From assembly GCA_029747015.1 (NCBI GenBank), contig JAKOGI010000105.1:203501-267500 (forward strand): a DNA stretch of 64,000 bases. The letters are read 5' to 3'. The notes below the pieces were generated by a model. It was given only the letters and a program-made list of their open reading frames with translations, was not told where the DNA came from and did not search any database. Both the position numbers and the translations under genes were made by a program. The DNA is from Carnegiea gigantea (taxonomy: Eukaryota > Streptophyta > Magnoliopsida > Caryophyllales > Cactaceae). Below are positions 11,640 to 23,764 of the stretch, one piece after another (within the stretch, counting starts at the first letter, position 1; each line of letters begins with the position of its first letter).

Positions 11640-14160
11640 GTCAGATCATAACCACGATCCCACTTTGAAATGAGCTTTGTTGCTGTTCTTGAATTAAGGA
11701 ACTTGTTCTGCAAGTAAGTTATAATTTTTGAATTTAAAATAGTGCGATAAGATTTCTTTCATTTGAAATAATAAGTACATATATGTTTGGTCATGTTAGT
11801 TAATTAGTAAGGACATATGTGATTTCCATACGTTTGAATGATTTTTCCATGTTAACTGGTTTTATTTTCTTTCGAACTCAAGTCAAGGATAAGAGCCGGT
11901 TGGATATGACTAGTATGGGACGATTATGGTTGGTTTAATGATAAATTATCAATAAAGCTTGCTTTAGGACTTAGTCCAAGAGATATACCTAGGATGAGTA
12001 GGGTTAACAAAGGACAAGTCACCAAATTTATTTCTTTATCGAGAATATATTTGTATAATCCTTGATTGTTATTCCTGAGTTATTTTATGTGCCATGATAT
12101 TATTGTTCAAAATGAATGACTAAAAGATGTAGATGGCCATATTTGCTTGCTGGGCTTGAGGAGCTCATGACTCTACCTTTTTTCAGGTATAAAAGTTAGT
12201 CAGAATGTAGTCTAGGACAATATGGATTAAACATCCTTTTGGAAAGCCTGTGAGCATGCTTTTTTCTATGTTTTGCTTCTATTAGTTGCCTATATGGTTT
12301 ATAACGTCTGAAACAATTATATGTTGTTTCACATATGTATGAATCTTACATAAAATAATCATAGATGCATGTTTTAGAATAACCCGACAAAGTTTTAGGG
12401 TCATTTTTGTGAAGAGCTTCAGTTGCATTACTCTGCAAGAAGGATAATTAAACTTAAAAGAGTTTAGTCAAACTTATGGATTTCCAAATCAAATGTCTAC
12501 CACAGTGATGCAATTGTCTACTTAAGGTGGGGCATTGTGGAGCTAATATCAGAGTAATAATCCTATGGCGTAAAGGATCATAAGCTATATGACTCTTACT
12601 ACTATTTTGCTTTTGGGCTAAGTTTGTATTTACCTTGTGTACTTTAATTTTGCCAGGTTAAAAGGCTCCCTGCCAATGTCATGACGAACATGGCAAACTA
12701 ATATCAAAGGATAAAAAGTTACAAGAACTACATGCAAAGATGCCCCTAACACTGGTTAGTGACAAATATACAAAATCTGATAAATCAAAAGCAAACCCAA
12801 ATGGAGGTAAGGTAGCGAAGTAACTCGTTGACAACAAATTATTTCTTGAGAACATTCATGTTTATAATAACAGTGCACATTACTTGTTTAACCATTCGAT
12901 TAGGTCCTAGGAAACATGCTACATATTGTTGCGTTGCTCTAGTGTAAGGAAAATAGCACATAGATGGAGTTTCATTGGTGTATGGGTTTTCTTTATACGG
13001 AAGTGATCTATTGGCTATGATGAGATTGCATAACCTCTGAAGTTCTAGGCACAAAAGTTGTAGCCAGCTGCCTTCAAAAGCATTGTTAAAGTGAATTTTT
13101 CTAAGGCTAGTTTGCATATGGTTACCTATGATTCAATTACTGCAAGTTTGTTTGGATAATTGATGTCTCTAATTCACTTGTTCTGATTTGTATAACACTA
13201 ACTTGGCAAGCATAAATGGCGTACTTATGTGCCTTGTGCCACTTCACTAGCTTTTGCATGGATATGATCAATCACAGCAACACCTCCACTGCAATATGGG
13301 TCCCCCCCCCCCCCCTTTTTTTTTTAAAAATAAGGTTTATGTATGTTAGCTTCGGTGAAGACTATATGATAATATTATTGGTAAATTAAGGAGAAATGTT
13401 GGGTGAGCCCTTTTAATTTGTTCATTATATTGGCAGCTTATGTGAAAATTTGTCCAAGAGTGTAAATTAAAATACATAAAATTAAGTTACTTTTCAAAGT
13501 AGTAACTCTAAGGGATTATAAACTACACTGACTTATGGTTTAGCTCATCTAATCTATATCAACATGTTTGGGAAATATTTGAACAGAAGTTGCTTTTTGA
13601 TTCTACTTCTAGTAATTTAATCCTTTTTTGGTTTTTTGAAGATTTTGTTCAATTTTTGCAAGTAGCAGAAGGCATGGAATTCTTTGTTATCTCCTTGAGT
13701 TCTTTTTTATTTTCTATTGTTATTTGTTTATTTTTACTTTAATTTCGAGAACACAATATTAGGTTCCATGTTGATGTATTGTATATTATTAGTTCTACCC
13801 ATTTCAATGCATATTTACAATTTGTGAACTTTCAGTGATCAATGTAAGTGCATAAATCTTCGTTTGATATTATTGGTTTATTTCCCTTAATCTTTTAATC
13901 TATTTCTTGAAAGTTAATTGTATTGCTTCTTATTATTACTACCTAAGAATAATCATTTGACAAGAAGCTATTTGGCCGTTGTTAAGATATTATATGTCGT
14001 TATTGATCCTCAATTTGACTGTGTATGACTTCTGATTTACATTGTGTTGCTAGTGTTAAAAAAAGTGAAAACCTTTCCGAGTTAAATTCATCCTTCAGTG
14101 TTCTGAGCGACTTCCATTTTATTGGACAGTTTTTATATTGTTTCTTTCTCTAGTGATTAC
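11640..14160. other. Unassigned AT-rich stretch, no supported gene
   Basis: Reading frames are short. A piece at about 12658-12826 looks exon-like: it follows TTTTGCCAG, is followed by GTAAGG, and gives residues such as LHAKMPLTLVSDKYTKSDKS after one frameshift, but I cannot name a family. A poly-C/poly-T run lies at about 13302-13325. The region may be decayed host-gene or LTR-derived DNA. Confidence 0.4.
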
Positions 14161-15216
14161 GTGAAAGCTCCCTTCGATTTCTTTCGTCGGCCGCTTCTCT
14201 AGCCTGCTTGACAGGTCGTCTCCGGCATAGCATTGGCCAGCACCTCACCGGTAAAGGCACACTCTGTTTCACTTAGACACGCTCTGTGTCAACTGGTCTG
14301 GCTACCGTCCTGAGCTGTAGGCGGATCGGATTACAAGCGAAAAGAAAAGGTTACGGGCCCACAGCAGTTGGCGTCCGGCTAGTGTGCCGCCAGTGGTGAG
14401 TTGTACTCCTTTCCCCTGTTTTCTTGTTCGTGGTTGTTGTTAGTGTTGCGTTTGTCTTGCCTATTCTTTGCCTTTGTACCTCTCTGCCTGGTGCTCTTTC
14501 TGGCTTTTTCCGACATCGTTGTTATCACTCGTTAGCCCGGTGACAAGTTGAACCAGACCCTTGCATTAGCCCCCTGATCTGCACCCATTCTCTCTCCTCC
14601 ACACTACTGCTTCTCTCAGAGGCTGTCGAACCAGGTAGGTTAAGCCATTGCCAGTGGGAGGGGGCACCAGTACAACCTTCCCAAACTTGTAGTGGGACAA
14701 TAGTACCGTTGAGGCCCGATTTGCCTATTTTAGGCTCTGGTCCAAACTCCCCCTTTTGCTTATGTGTTCTTATTTGTTTGGGGGGGGTGTCTTTTTGAGA
14801 GTGCTCTCCACTCTCCAGGGCTTGCTTTCCCCAATTCTTAGGTTTCTTTTGATTTGCATACTATTGGTTATTATCTGTATTTTGTTAGTATTTCAGGTAT
14901 TTGGATTTACCTTCATTCACTTTGCCCTTTTATATTTAGAGATTTTACTTCTTATTTATCACCACTCTCCTTATTATTATTTTATTGACATCTGGTTTGT
15001 TGGCCGGTTGGGCACACCATAACTTTGGTTCTGTTACCGCCAATAATTGTTGGAGCGCATAATATATTTGTCGATTTACATCCTTTAGTTTTGCTAGCTT
15101 TTGTATTTGTATATTTTAACTTATCGTGTGATATTAATTTTGGTAGTATTCATTAGTATTATTATTTACTTAGTCTTACTATGATTACCATTACTATTAG
15201 TAGTAGTATTGTTGTT

Positions 15217-15217
<1 letters not shown>

Positions 15218-15291
<74 letters not shown>
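15218..15291. repeat. (TAA)n(TTA)n palindromic microsatellite
   Basis: About 13 TAA units are followed directly by about 11 TTA/ATT units, so the tract is a long self-complementary palindrome able to form a hairpin or cruciform. It lies in the LINE leader. Confidence 0.95.
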
Positions 15292-15885
15292 TACCATACT
15301 CTTACTATTACTATTTAGTTCTACTTATTTTGCATTTGTCCATGCTCTTTGTCCACATTTGGTTTGAGGCATTTAAATTTTATTTATTTATCTATCCAGC
15401 TTTTTGGTAATTTGTCTGGAGAGGTACACAATTTTACTTAGTGTGGATCATCCGTGCAGTTGTCGGATTTGCTAATTTTGTTAAGCACTTTGTTTTTTTT
15501 TTTTTTTTTGGGTACTACCTTTGCTCTTATCATTAGTATCATTTATTGCTAGGTCTATCTTTGTTGCTTTTAGCTTGGTATGGCTACTATGTCTTGTTGG
15601 ATCTAGCTATCAGTGCTTTGTTACTATTGTTAATTTTTACTTATTTATTACTCTTGCTACTTGTTGGTCGCTTAATTAGCCTTTACCTTTATTCGTTCCT
15701 GTTTATTAGTAGTTTGTTTATTCAATTGCATTATCATTGCTACTACTACTACTACTACTATTACTAATATTAGTTTTTTTAATCAGTATTATTAATATTA
15801 TTTTTAACTAGTTGCGAGTAATAGAGTAGCTCAGGCCTGTTCTCCTAGGGGGAAAGGGATTAGGAAGAGAGTAGGGTTTGATAGG

Positions 15886-16655
15886 GTGCGTTTTCCATCT
15901 TTGAATGTTGAGACCCTTACTAACAAGTCTATAGAATTAGTTAGAGCTTTACGTAGACATAAGCTTAACATTGCTTGTTTCCAACAAGCTAAGTGGGCGA
16001 GAGCTAAAGGTCAAAAATTGATGGGTATAAGTTGTGGTATTCAGGGTGTACTAGAGCTAGAAATGGAGTTGGAATTGTGGTCCAAAAGGGATTGATTGAT
16101 TAAGCTGTAGAGGTATGGTGTAAGAGTGATTGCATCATGCTAATTAAGTTGGTGGGTGCAGAAATCCTTAATGTGATATGTGCCTATGCACCACAAATAG
16201 GGCTGGCGGATGAAATTAAGAGGGAATTTTGGGAGGAATTGGAAGAAGTAATGCAGAGTACACCCCAAATTGAGAAACTCTTATTGGGTGGTGATTTTAA
16301 TGCACATGTCGAAACTAGGGCAGATGGGTATGATGGGACACATAGAGGTTTCGGTTATAGGAAAAGAAATTATGGAGGGGTATCAATTCTGGATTTTGTG
16401 GTTGCATATGATTTGGTGATTGTTAATTCTCATTTTAAGAAGAAGGACGACGACTTGGTGACTTTTAGGAGTGGCCTTACTAAAACTCAAGTAGACTACT
16501 TCCTAATTAGGGTGAACAATAGTATGTTGTGTAAAGATTGTACAATGAGACCCAATGAATATTTGAGGACTCAGCGTAAAATATTAGTAATGGATATGGT
16601 GATTACGAATTTGAAGTGGAAGAAGAGAAGTGTCAGAGATCCTAGAGTTAGATGA
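15886..16655 (+). pseudogene. RTE LINE endonuclease domain (remnant)
   Basis: The open stretch 15886-16095 starts the apurinic-like endonuclease (FPSLNVETLTNKSIELVRAL, IACFQQAKW). The stretch 16137-16655 continues it with NVICAYAPQIG, the catalytic LLGGDFNAHV and VDYFLIR. In intact elements this exonuclease-endonuclease-phosphatase fold nicks target DNA for priming. The two stretches are separated by a frameshift around 16095-16137. Annotation pipelines often call such sequences 'craniofacial development protein 2-like'; that name has no functional meaning here. Confidence 0.9.
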
Positions 16656-17239
16656 TAGAATCTTACTATGAGAACACCACTATATTAGCGAAGAAGATTA
16701 AAGTAGAAGGGAGTTGGAAGCAAGTAGATAATCTAAATATAATGTGGGAAGCAAAGGCTGAGTGCATTCAAAGGCCAGCTAAGGAGGTCTTAGGAATCTC
16801 CAGAGGAGGTGGAGGCAGAATAATAGGAGCTTGGTGATAGAATGAAGAGGTGAAAGAGAAACTCAATGAGAAACAAGATGCATATGCACCTATAATCGAT
16901 AGTAGATCGAACAGAGCAAAAGAAGTTAATTTTGTTAGGTCTAAGGAGACTAAAAAGATAGCAAAGAAAGTTGTCATTTTAGCAAAGAACAATAGCCAAA
17001 GCTGGAGACTAAGGAAAGGGGAAGGATGTCTTCAAGTTAGTAAGGGTTACAGAAAAGAAAACAAGAGACTTAGGAAATGTAATGTGCACCAAAGGAGATG
17101 ACAGTAAGGTTTTAGTGGAGGATGCTAAAATAAGGGAGAAATGGTGGAGTTACTTTCTAAACTATTTAATGGCGAGTTGAGTGAGCATTCACGAGGACAC
17201 GAGAGAGGGTTTCAGGAGGAGCAGCAAATCTATAGGCTT

Positions 17240-18250
17240 TCAGTCGTATTAGTGAAAAGGATGTTAGAGACACATTAATAAAGATGAAGACTGGAAAGGC
17301 TATAGGCCTAGACCGTACCCCTGTTAAAATATGGAAGTGTTCGGGAGAAAAGGGAATAGGGTGGTTAATGGAGCATTTTAAGGTCATTTTTAAGACTACA
17401 AAGATGCCCTGTAACTGGAGATTTGGTATAGTCATCCTACTTTGCAAGAACAAGGGTGATATTCAAGATTATAATAATTATAGAGGTATTAAACTACTTA
17501 GTCACACAATGAAGTTGTGGGAAAGGGTGATTAAGAGAATGTTGAGGAGGGATATTTCAATTTTGAAAAACTAGTTTGGTTTTATGTCAGGTAGATCGAC
17601 TACCAAAGCAATCCATCTCCCAAGAAGGTTTATAGAAGTGTATATTGATAGGAAAAATGATCTCATATGGTTTTTATAGATCGAGAGAAATGGTATGATA
17701 GAGTACCACATGAGGTGTTAAGAGAGTGTTTGGAGAAGAAAACGGTGCCGAAGATGTATATCTTAGCTATCAAAGATATGTGTAACGGATAAAAACAAGT
17801 GTAAGGACCTCATGAAGAGACATGAATTGCTTTCCTATTGACATTAAGCTGCATCAAGGGTCGGCTTTAAGCCTGTTACTTTTCATTATCATTATGGATG
17901 TACTCACAAAAGGGATTCAGAACGAGGTACCATAGTGTATACTATTTGCTAATGATATTGTTCCTATAGATGACATTAAGGATGGTCTTAATAGCAAGTT
18001 AGAGAAATGAAGACATACCTTAGAATCTAGGGAATTTAGATTGAGCATATTAAAGGCTGAATATTTAAGATGTGAGTTTAAGGCTGAGGAAGCGGACAGG
18101 GAAGAAGTCATCGTAGGTGGTGTGGCAATACTAAGGCTGAGAAGTTTAGGCATTTAGGCTCGATCATTGAGGATAAGGAGATATTGACGAAGATATTAGC
18201 CAATATATTAGAGCGGGATGGCAAAAATGGAGGATTACTTCCGAAGTGTT
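17240..18250 (+). pseudogene. RTE LINE reverse transcriptase (remnant)
   Basis: The open stretch 17284-17574 contains the RT entry region (MKTGKAIGLDRTPVKIWKC, NKGDIQDYNNYRGIKLLSH, MKLWERVIKRM). It is followed after an in-frame stop by FGFMSGRSTTKAIHL near 17576. Further broken frames contain LHQGSALSP near 17850. The catalytic box reads LFANDIV near 17945 where the family has FADD, so one catalytic Asp is replaced by Asn. Multiple frameshifts. Confidence 0.9.
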
Positions 18251-18389
18251 GTGCGATAAGGAAACCCCTGTAGGATTAGAGGGGATGGTCTATCGTATGG
18301 AAGTCATGCTAGCTTTGTTATGTGGTTTAGAGTGCTAGCCAATTAAGAAGCCTCAATTCTAAAGGTTAATGGCAGCAGAGATGAAAATG

Positions 18390-18700
18390 ATTCAATAGAT
18401 GTGCAGATATATGAGATTAGATAGAATTAGGAATAAAGTAATTAGAGAGAAAGTAGGAGTTCTACGCGTAGAAGATAAGATGAGAGAGTCTAGACTAAGT
18501 TGGGTTGGTCATGTTAAGAGGATAAGTGAGAATGTACTAGTAAGGAGGTGCAAGATGATTAGCCTTTCGGGGTGTGGAAGAGGTTAATGATGGTCAACAA
18601 AAAGTTTGAACAAAGTGATTAGAAATTATTTGAAGTTTGTAGGTATAATGAAGGATATGGCTCAGGATGAAAACTTGTGAAGAACTAGGATTAAGGTTGC
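18390..18700 (+). pseudogene. RTE LINE C-terminal domain (remnant)
   Basis: The stretch 18399-18587 reads MRLDRIRNKVIREKVGV and SRLSWVGHVKR, the conserved tail of plant RTE polyproteins after RT. It is followed by degraded sequence. Its function in the family is poorly defined. Confidence 0.85.
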
Positions 18701-19019
18701 AAATCACAGATTGCGTGCTTATAGTCCATCCTTTAGCTTTTGTTTGAGTAATGATTTTTATTATGTTCTACTTAAAATTATTTTTTCCTGCGTGTGATGC
18801 AATTTTGTAGGCTAGTAGCTTGATCTTAACAGGGTGGTATTATCGCACCTTTGATTGCTTGAGTCGGAGCCTATTCCCAATTGTGGTTTTCCCCCTTCAC
18901 CTCTGATTGTTTGATTGTAGACTGCTATGTGGCCAAATTAGTAGTACGTTACCGCTTACTGCTCAAGGTACGCAACATTCTTACCCCTCATCTCTGTACA
19001 AAAAATAATGCATCCCCCC

Positions 19020-20955
19020 GCATTGGCATCACCACACTTAATTAAAGTGTGGAGAGAAAAATCATAAGATTTAGTAATTTTCTTGATTTCACATTAAACA
19101 AGTGTGGATAAATTATGAACCTATTCCAACACTTATTAAGTGTGGAGGATTTAAAATAGCTTTTATAATTACTTTTTATTATGTTAAGGAGAAAATTTGT
19201 ACAAAATATTTCAATATTTATATGTAAATATATTCGTCATAGGAATAAAACAAACACCACTCAAAAAACATACGCAAATTGAGTATTAATTGAGAGCTAG
19301 CTAGCCCAAAAATTATTTGAGGGCCTAACAAATAAAATATAAAGGAAAAGTGGCTAGTTTACGAGCCTCCCCCCCCCTTCAAAAAGAAAATAAAAGCTTT
19401 CACATTGAATTGTCAGGCATTGAATTTTCATACTCAATCGATTAGAGATAGACTCTTTCTCTTCCATACAACTGATCCCCAGAAGCCTCCTCAATGCACC
19501 TCTATTTATCTGGGTATTGAATTCTCAGCAATTCTCTCCTGATTTTTAATTGAAGTCCTCTAATTTTGAGCCGCAAATTGATCAATGGAACCTTAAGATT
19601 TCTCACTCAAGTCACTCCTTTGAATTGGACGAGGTCCCAAACAGTAAGGCCCCTTAAACTTTTCCAATCTCTCTCTCTCATTCGAATTATCAATAAATTG
19701 AAACACTTTAATGATTCTCCAACCTAGCTTATGCGATGATCGAGAACTAGCACTGGTGGCCTTTTAATTTGGACTTAATCAATTGAGGTTATTGGGCTGA
19801 GATTCGGTTAAATCTCCCTCAAATTTTAATCCACAAGTTGCTTGCGAAAATTCGATCAGGTGCACCTCTTTCTTCATGTTTGTTGATTTAATTTTACTCT
19901 TAAATTGTGAATCACATTAAAATGCAATAACTTGATTGCACATAGTTGAATTGGGACCTCTAATCAGTTAGTCTTAGTTTTTGATTAAATTGTTGTGCAG
20001 ACTGAATCTGATGGTCTATTTTTTATATTGATTTTCTTGGGCGATTTCATCTGTTTGTTTATTCATTGATCTGTGCTTAATATGGCAAATCTTGATGCCT
20101 ATCTCAACTTGGCTAGACCTGTCGGTTAAGTTTTATGTGAGATTTTGATTATAATGATGTAAAACTTAGTCAATATTGAGTGGTTTATTGAATTAGGGAT
20201 AGGCGGTGTTCTATCAGTATGTTCCATTTAGTTTGAAGGAGATGTTGTTCAATACTATTGCCTAGTTGAGATTTTGTTTTTCGTAGATGATTTATAGACA
20301 AAACGGGATTAGTGAGGAGTTATTTTATTGAAGTAGAGATTAATTATTAGCTTAAGATTTGGTTTTGATGAACCTGTTTTTGGAAGCCTGCTGGTTAACA
20401 TAATTTTTTTTCCTTTTATGGTTTATACCAATAAACACCAAACCTGTTTCTCTTCCTTCAAATAACCTTTTGAATTTTACAGGTAGGAATCAGCTTGTAA
20501 ATTGCAATTATCAAGAAAAACGAAGAATCTAGGGGTGCATATCAGAACTAGATTGCAGTTGGGTTTAGCTTAACTATGTAACCTTTTATTCCTAATTTGT
20601 GTCATTTAAGGACAAAAAGTGTGGATTAATATGTGTTGTTTATAACAATCAAAAGTGGTTTCGAATCAATTTTGTATTCCAGCTTAGATCTATTTCCACG
20701 AGAAACAAGGTCAGTCAACATGTGTTGTAGCTAGATTGAGTTATGCATTCATGGAATAAAGGCCATACTAATGCATGTACGAGCTATTGATGTGGTAGTT
20801 TTTGTTCAAAAGAACCATTTGCATTGAAGATTGCACACAGACCACAGTTAGTAGGTCTTGACGTTTTGTTTGCTTCTTGAGAGTTAGGATTTTCATTTCA
20901 GACATTTGTTCCATTGTTTAATGTCAATTGCTTTGCATTGACAGAATTTTGAACC
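19020..20955. other. 5' portion of the first CACTA element, no gene recognised
   Basis: The first 150 bp hold subterminal repeats with CACACTT / AAGTGTGG cores. The rest is T-rich with short frames only and could be intron or untranslated sequence captured with the xylosidase fragment. A C-run lies at about 19370-19377. Confidence 0.5.
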
Positions 20956-20959
20956 ACTA

Positions 20960-22471
20960 TTTGCAGGAGGGGATATAAATTGTGGAACTTATATGCTTTA
21001 TAATACTGCATTTGTAATTGAAAAAGGAAGGCTTCAAGAGGAAGATGCGGACTAAGCTCTGCAAAACCTAATCACTGTTCTATTTCGGCTGGGCTTTTTT
21101 GATAGAGACCCTTTAAAAGGAACCTTTAGAAGGTTGGGAAGCCAAGATGTCTACACGAAAGAGCACCACGGACTGGCTCTTGAAGCAGTAAGGTAGGGCA
21201 TAGTGCTTCTTAAGAATGATAAGAAGTTCTTACCTTTAAACAAAAATGATGTGTCATCATTAGCTATCATTGGCTCTAGTGCAAGCACTTCAAGCCAACT
21301 ATTAGGTGGATATTCAAGTCTAACTCATGCAGAAATCATATATGAATCTGAACACTGTGTAGCCATGTCTTTATATAATGCTAATTGGCAAAGTTCTGCT
21401 ATGCTTCATAAACTTCTCTTTTGTTGAATGAACTTTACAAAAATTCAAGTTAATGCTTTGTATGCAACATCAGTGTTGCTATACCATCTGAATAATATTC
21501 TTTGTTGTATCATTCTTAAGGATCATTCTTTTTAAGGCTTAGCTATCAAGTGTATGCATTGTTTCTGAATAGTTTTGGTCTTGGCAAAACTTGTCATAAT
21601 TTTTTGGTTGTGTCCTCTACTCAAGCCCCATAGATTCCAATTCTTTTTTCTTTTCCCCCTAGGAATTCCATGTAGAGCAAAGAACTACGTCGAAGGTCTA
21701 TGAAAATACATCAAGAAGATAAGTTATGTGTGCGGGTGCCTTGATGTAGCTTGTGAATCCAATTCAACATTTGACGAAGCACTTCTCATGGCTCAAGCAT
21801 CTAATTATGTCATCCTGGTTGTTCGGCTGGACTTGACTAAGAAACTGAAGATAGAGATCGAGTTAGTCTTCTTATGCCTGGTAAACAGATGGAACTCGTA
21901 TCTATGGTTGCTGTTGTTAGCAAAAGGCCCTTAATACTGGTCTATACTAGACATGAGCATCCGGGCGAATGCTTCTCGACGATATCCTAAAAGGACCTAT
22001 CATTTCTACACCGAGGAGCATGTCTATCATTTCGGACATGGCTTAAGCTATACAGATTACACATGCAAGTTGTTGTCAGCCCCAAATCAACTAAGTTTGC
22101 TGAGATTTATGAAATCAGGTGCTGGGAAGAGAAAACTGTATCAAACAGAAGTTGGAGTTGAATATATCCCTACCGATGAGCTATTGTCCTGTGAAATGTA
22201 GAGTTTTAGTGTGCAAATATCTGCGATGAACAAGGGTGATATCGATGGGACCATGTTGTAATGGTATACTCGAAAGCATCTAGAGCTATAGATGATGCCT
22301 CGGAAAAGCAACTTGTTGGATTCAGCTAGATACATATTAGAGCATTTGGAGCGACTGAAATAAGCATAGTAGTGGATCCATGTGAGCATCTTAGCTTTGG
22401 GAAATGAGCATGGACAGAGGACTTACAGAGCAAGATTCTTTACGAAAAGTTGTTCGCCACTCTTCAACAAC
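20960..22471 (+). pseudogene. Captured fragment of a plant beta-D-xylosidase (GH3) gene
   Basis: The translated pieces match plant GH3 beta-xylosidases in order: NCGTYMLYNT and GRLQEEDADxALQNL, then LALEAVRxGIVLLKND (20960-21317), then IPCRAKNYVEGL and LLMPGKQMELVSMVA (21663-21930), then RYPKRTYHFYTEEHVYHFG (21953 onward) and a C-terminal fibronectin-like part (KQLVGF, GATEISIVVDPCEHLS). An intron at 21318-21662 with GT-AG ends and the expected phase is retained, so this is a genomic capture, not a retrocopy. The N-terminal catalytic half is absent, and a segment near 21930-21960 is deleted. In-frame stops are present. Intact enzymes release xylose in the cell wall. The fragment ends at a donor-like CCTG|GTAAGAG. 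Confidence 0.9.
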
Positions 22472-22489
22472 CTGGTAAGAGTATGCTAT

Positions 22490-22915
22490 TCATTTTCATT
22501 TAGGGTTTTATTGTTAGTTAAACCCAGTTGTGGTTTTATTCTTGGTTGAACTCCGTTAGATTCTATTATCAGTTGAACTCAGTTGATTCTATTGTTACTT
22601 AAACTAGTTGGATGCTATTATTAGTTGAACTCCATTTGCCTTTCTACTCTTGGTTCAACTCTGTTGTGATTCTATTGTTGGTTGAACTCAGTTGGGGTTC
22701 CATTGTTTAGTTGAACCAACTTGGTTTCTATTGTTGGTTGAACTAGGCTGTGGATGTCTGTGGTTCTATTGTTGGTTGAACTCGACGGTGGTTCTATCGT
22801 TGGTTGAACTTGGTTGGGGTTATATTGTTTGAATAAATTCACTTGGATTCTATTGTTAGTTAAACTTAGTTGCAGTTCTATCGTTGGTTGAACTCAGTTA
22901 TGGTGAGGTGTTTTT
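22490..22915. repeat. Minisatellite, about 28-bp units in the first CACTA element
   Basis: Degenerate units with the core GTTGGTTGAACTCAGTTG then TGGTTCTATT, roughly 13-15 copies. The same family in the sister element (29215-29330) has only about four copies, so the array has expanded or contracted since the elements diverged. Confidence 0.85.
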
Positions 22916-23539
22916 CCATTGCCATGTGGATTAGTGCTAGACTTCTGGTGCTGATGTGCTATCTGTGTCTTGGTCAATCTCTTTAGTTATCTTTTCCAAT
23001 AATTTATTTTTTTGTATATTTCAATTATCTAACAGGTTGCATTTCTAGAGCAAACATCTCCCAGTGAAAAAACAAAGATGGAGATTCTTTTATATATTCT
23101 TGGATGTTAGGTATGTTTTCAAAGTATAGTTTTAGGTAGTATATAGAGCAATAAAATGTTCAATCAGCTAGCTACCCCCAAAAAAAAAAAAAAAAATAGC
23201 ATGATGGATTAAAAATAATGTAGGAATATTTGGTTTTGATTACCTTAGTCTTTGTTGCTATGTCTATAGTTACTTTTTTTTCCAGGCACTAATGTGTAAT
23301 TTATTTAATTAATTGATGTTTGACCTATTTTAATTTGTTGGTTTGTTAATTTTATTCATTTGTGTAGGGTGATGCTGGCAATTAATATAAAACTTGTTAA
23401 CTAAAAAAAGAACAATTGTATACAATTGTTTTATTTCTAACTTAGCAAGTTTTGTATTAATTACTAGCATTATTTTTTGAAAAACTAAAACGACACTAGT
23501 AGCAGTTTTAAGTTAACTTCTTCGTCTTCCAAAGTGGGC

Positions 23540-23764
23540 ATAGCGTAAAATGACCACACATAAATTGTGGATAATTAGTATTTACTCCGCATTTATAAGT
23601 GTGGAAAATATAGCTCTACCCGCATTTTCACTAAGTGCGGAGAACATTTCCACACACTTGACTTCCCCACATTTAGCCTAAGTATGGGCAACTGCTATTT
23701 CTACACTTATAAGTGTGGTTATAAGAAAAATTAAATGTGGAGGGAAGCAACCTTTATTGCAGTG
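23540..23764. repeat. 3' subterminal repeat cluster and terminus of the first CACTA element
   Basis: About 225 bp nearly collinear with 29927-30153 in the sister element, containing several short inverted motifs (ACACATAAATTGTGG, TTATAAGTGTGG, CTTATAAGTGTGG). In CACTA elements such arrays are the binding sites of the TNPA-type protein. Confidence 0.85.

Larger units (their letters stand above)
14160..18990 (+). mobile_element. RTE-type LINE, decayed
   Basis: A GC-richer leader (14160-15830) precedes an endonuclease region (15886-16655), a reverse transcriptase (17240-18250) and a C-terminal tail (18390-18700). This is the order of the single ORF of plant RTE elements. Start and end are approximate: I see no clear target duplication or 3' tail. 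The right end is limited by the CACTA element beginning at 18994. Frequent frameshifts and a mutated catalytic motif make it inactive. Confidence 0.85.
18994..23764. mobile_element. Non-autonomous CACTA element carrying a captured beta-xylosidase fragment
   Basis: The right end finishes with a CACTA-type terminus (GGTTGCTTCC side; last bases TTGCAGTG at 23757-23764). The left end is a decayed copy (CTGTACAAAAAATAATGC from 18994) matching the right terminus at about 14 of 22 positions. It is flanked by TCT on both sides (18991-18993, 23765-23767), the 3-bp duplication expected for CACTA. Both ends have clustered palindromic subterminal repeats of the type CACACTTaatTAAGTGTGG. No transposase gene is present. 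Cargo: a decayed beta-xylosidase fragment and a minisatellite. The left terminus is the weaker call. Confidence 0.8.

Noticed and set aside
12839..13117. 92-codon minus-strand frame
   Set aside because: No domain, no neighbours supporting it, and AT-rich sequence of this length produces such frames by chance.
14756..15767. Hydrophobic Leu-rich frames that could look like membrane proteins
   Set aside because: They come from T-rich, simple-repeat DNA in the LINE leader and have no homology pattern or start context.
22495..22910. CRISPR-like array of 28-bp repeats
   Set aside because: Repeats are degenerate and contiguous, without unique spacers, and lie inside a plant transposon; it is a minisatellite.
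18994..23764. Functional beta-xylosidase gene
   Set aside because: The N-terminal catalytic half is missing, there is an internal deletion and in-frame stops, and it is enclosed by transposon ends.
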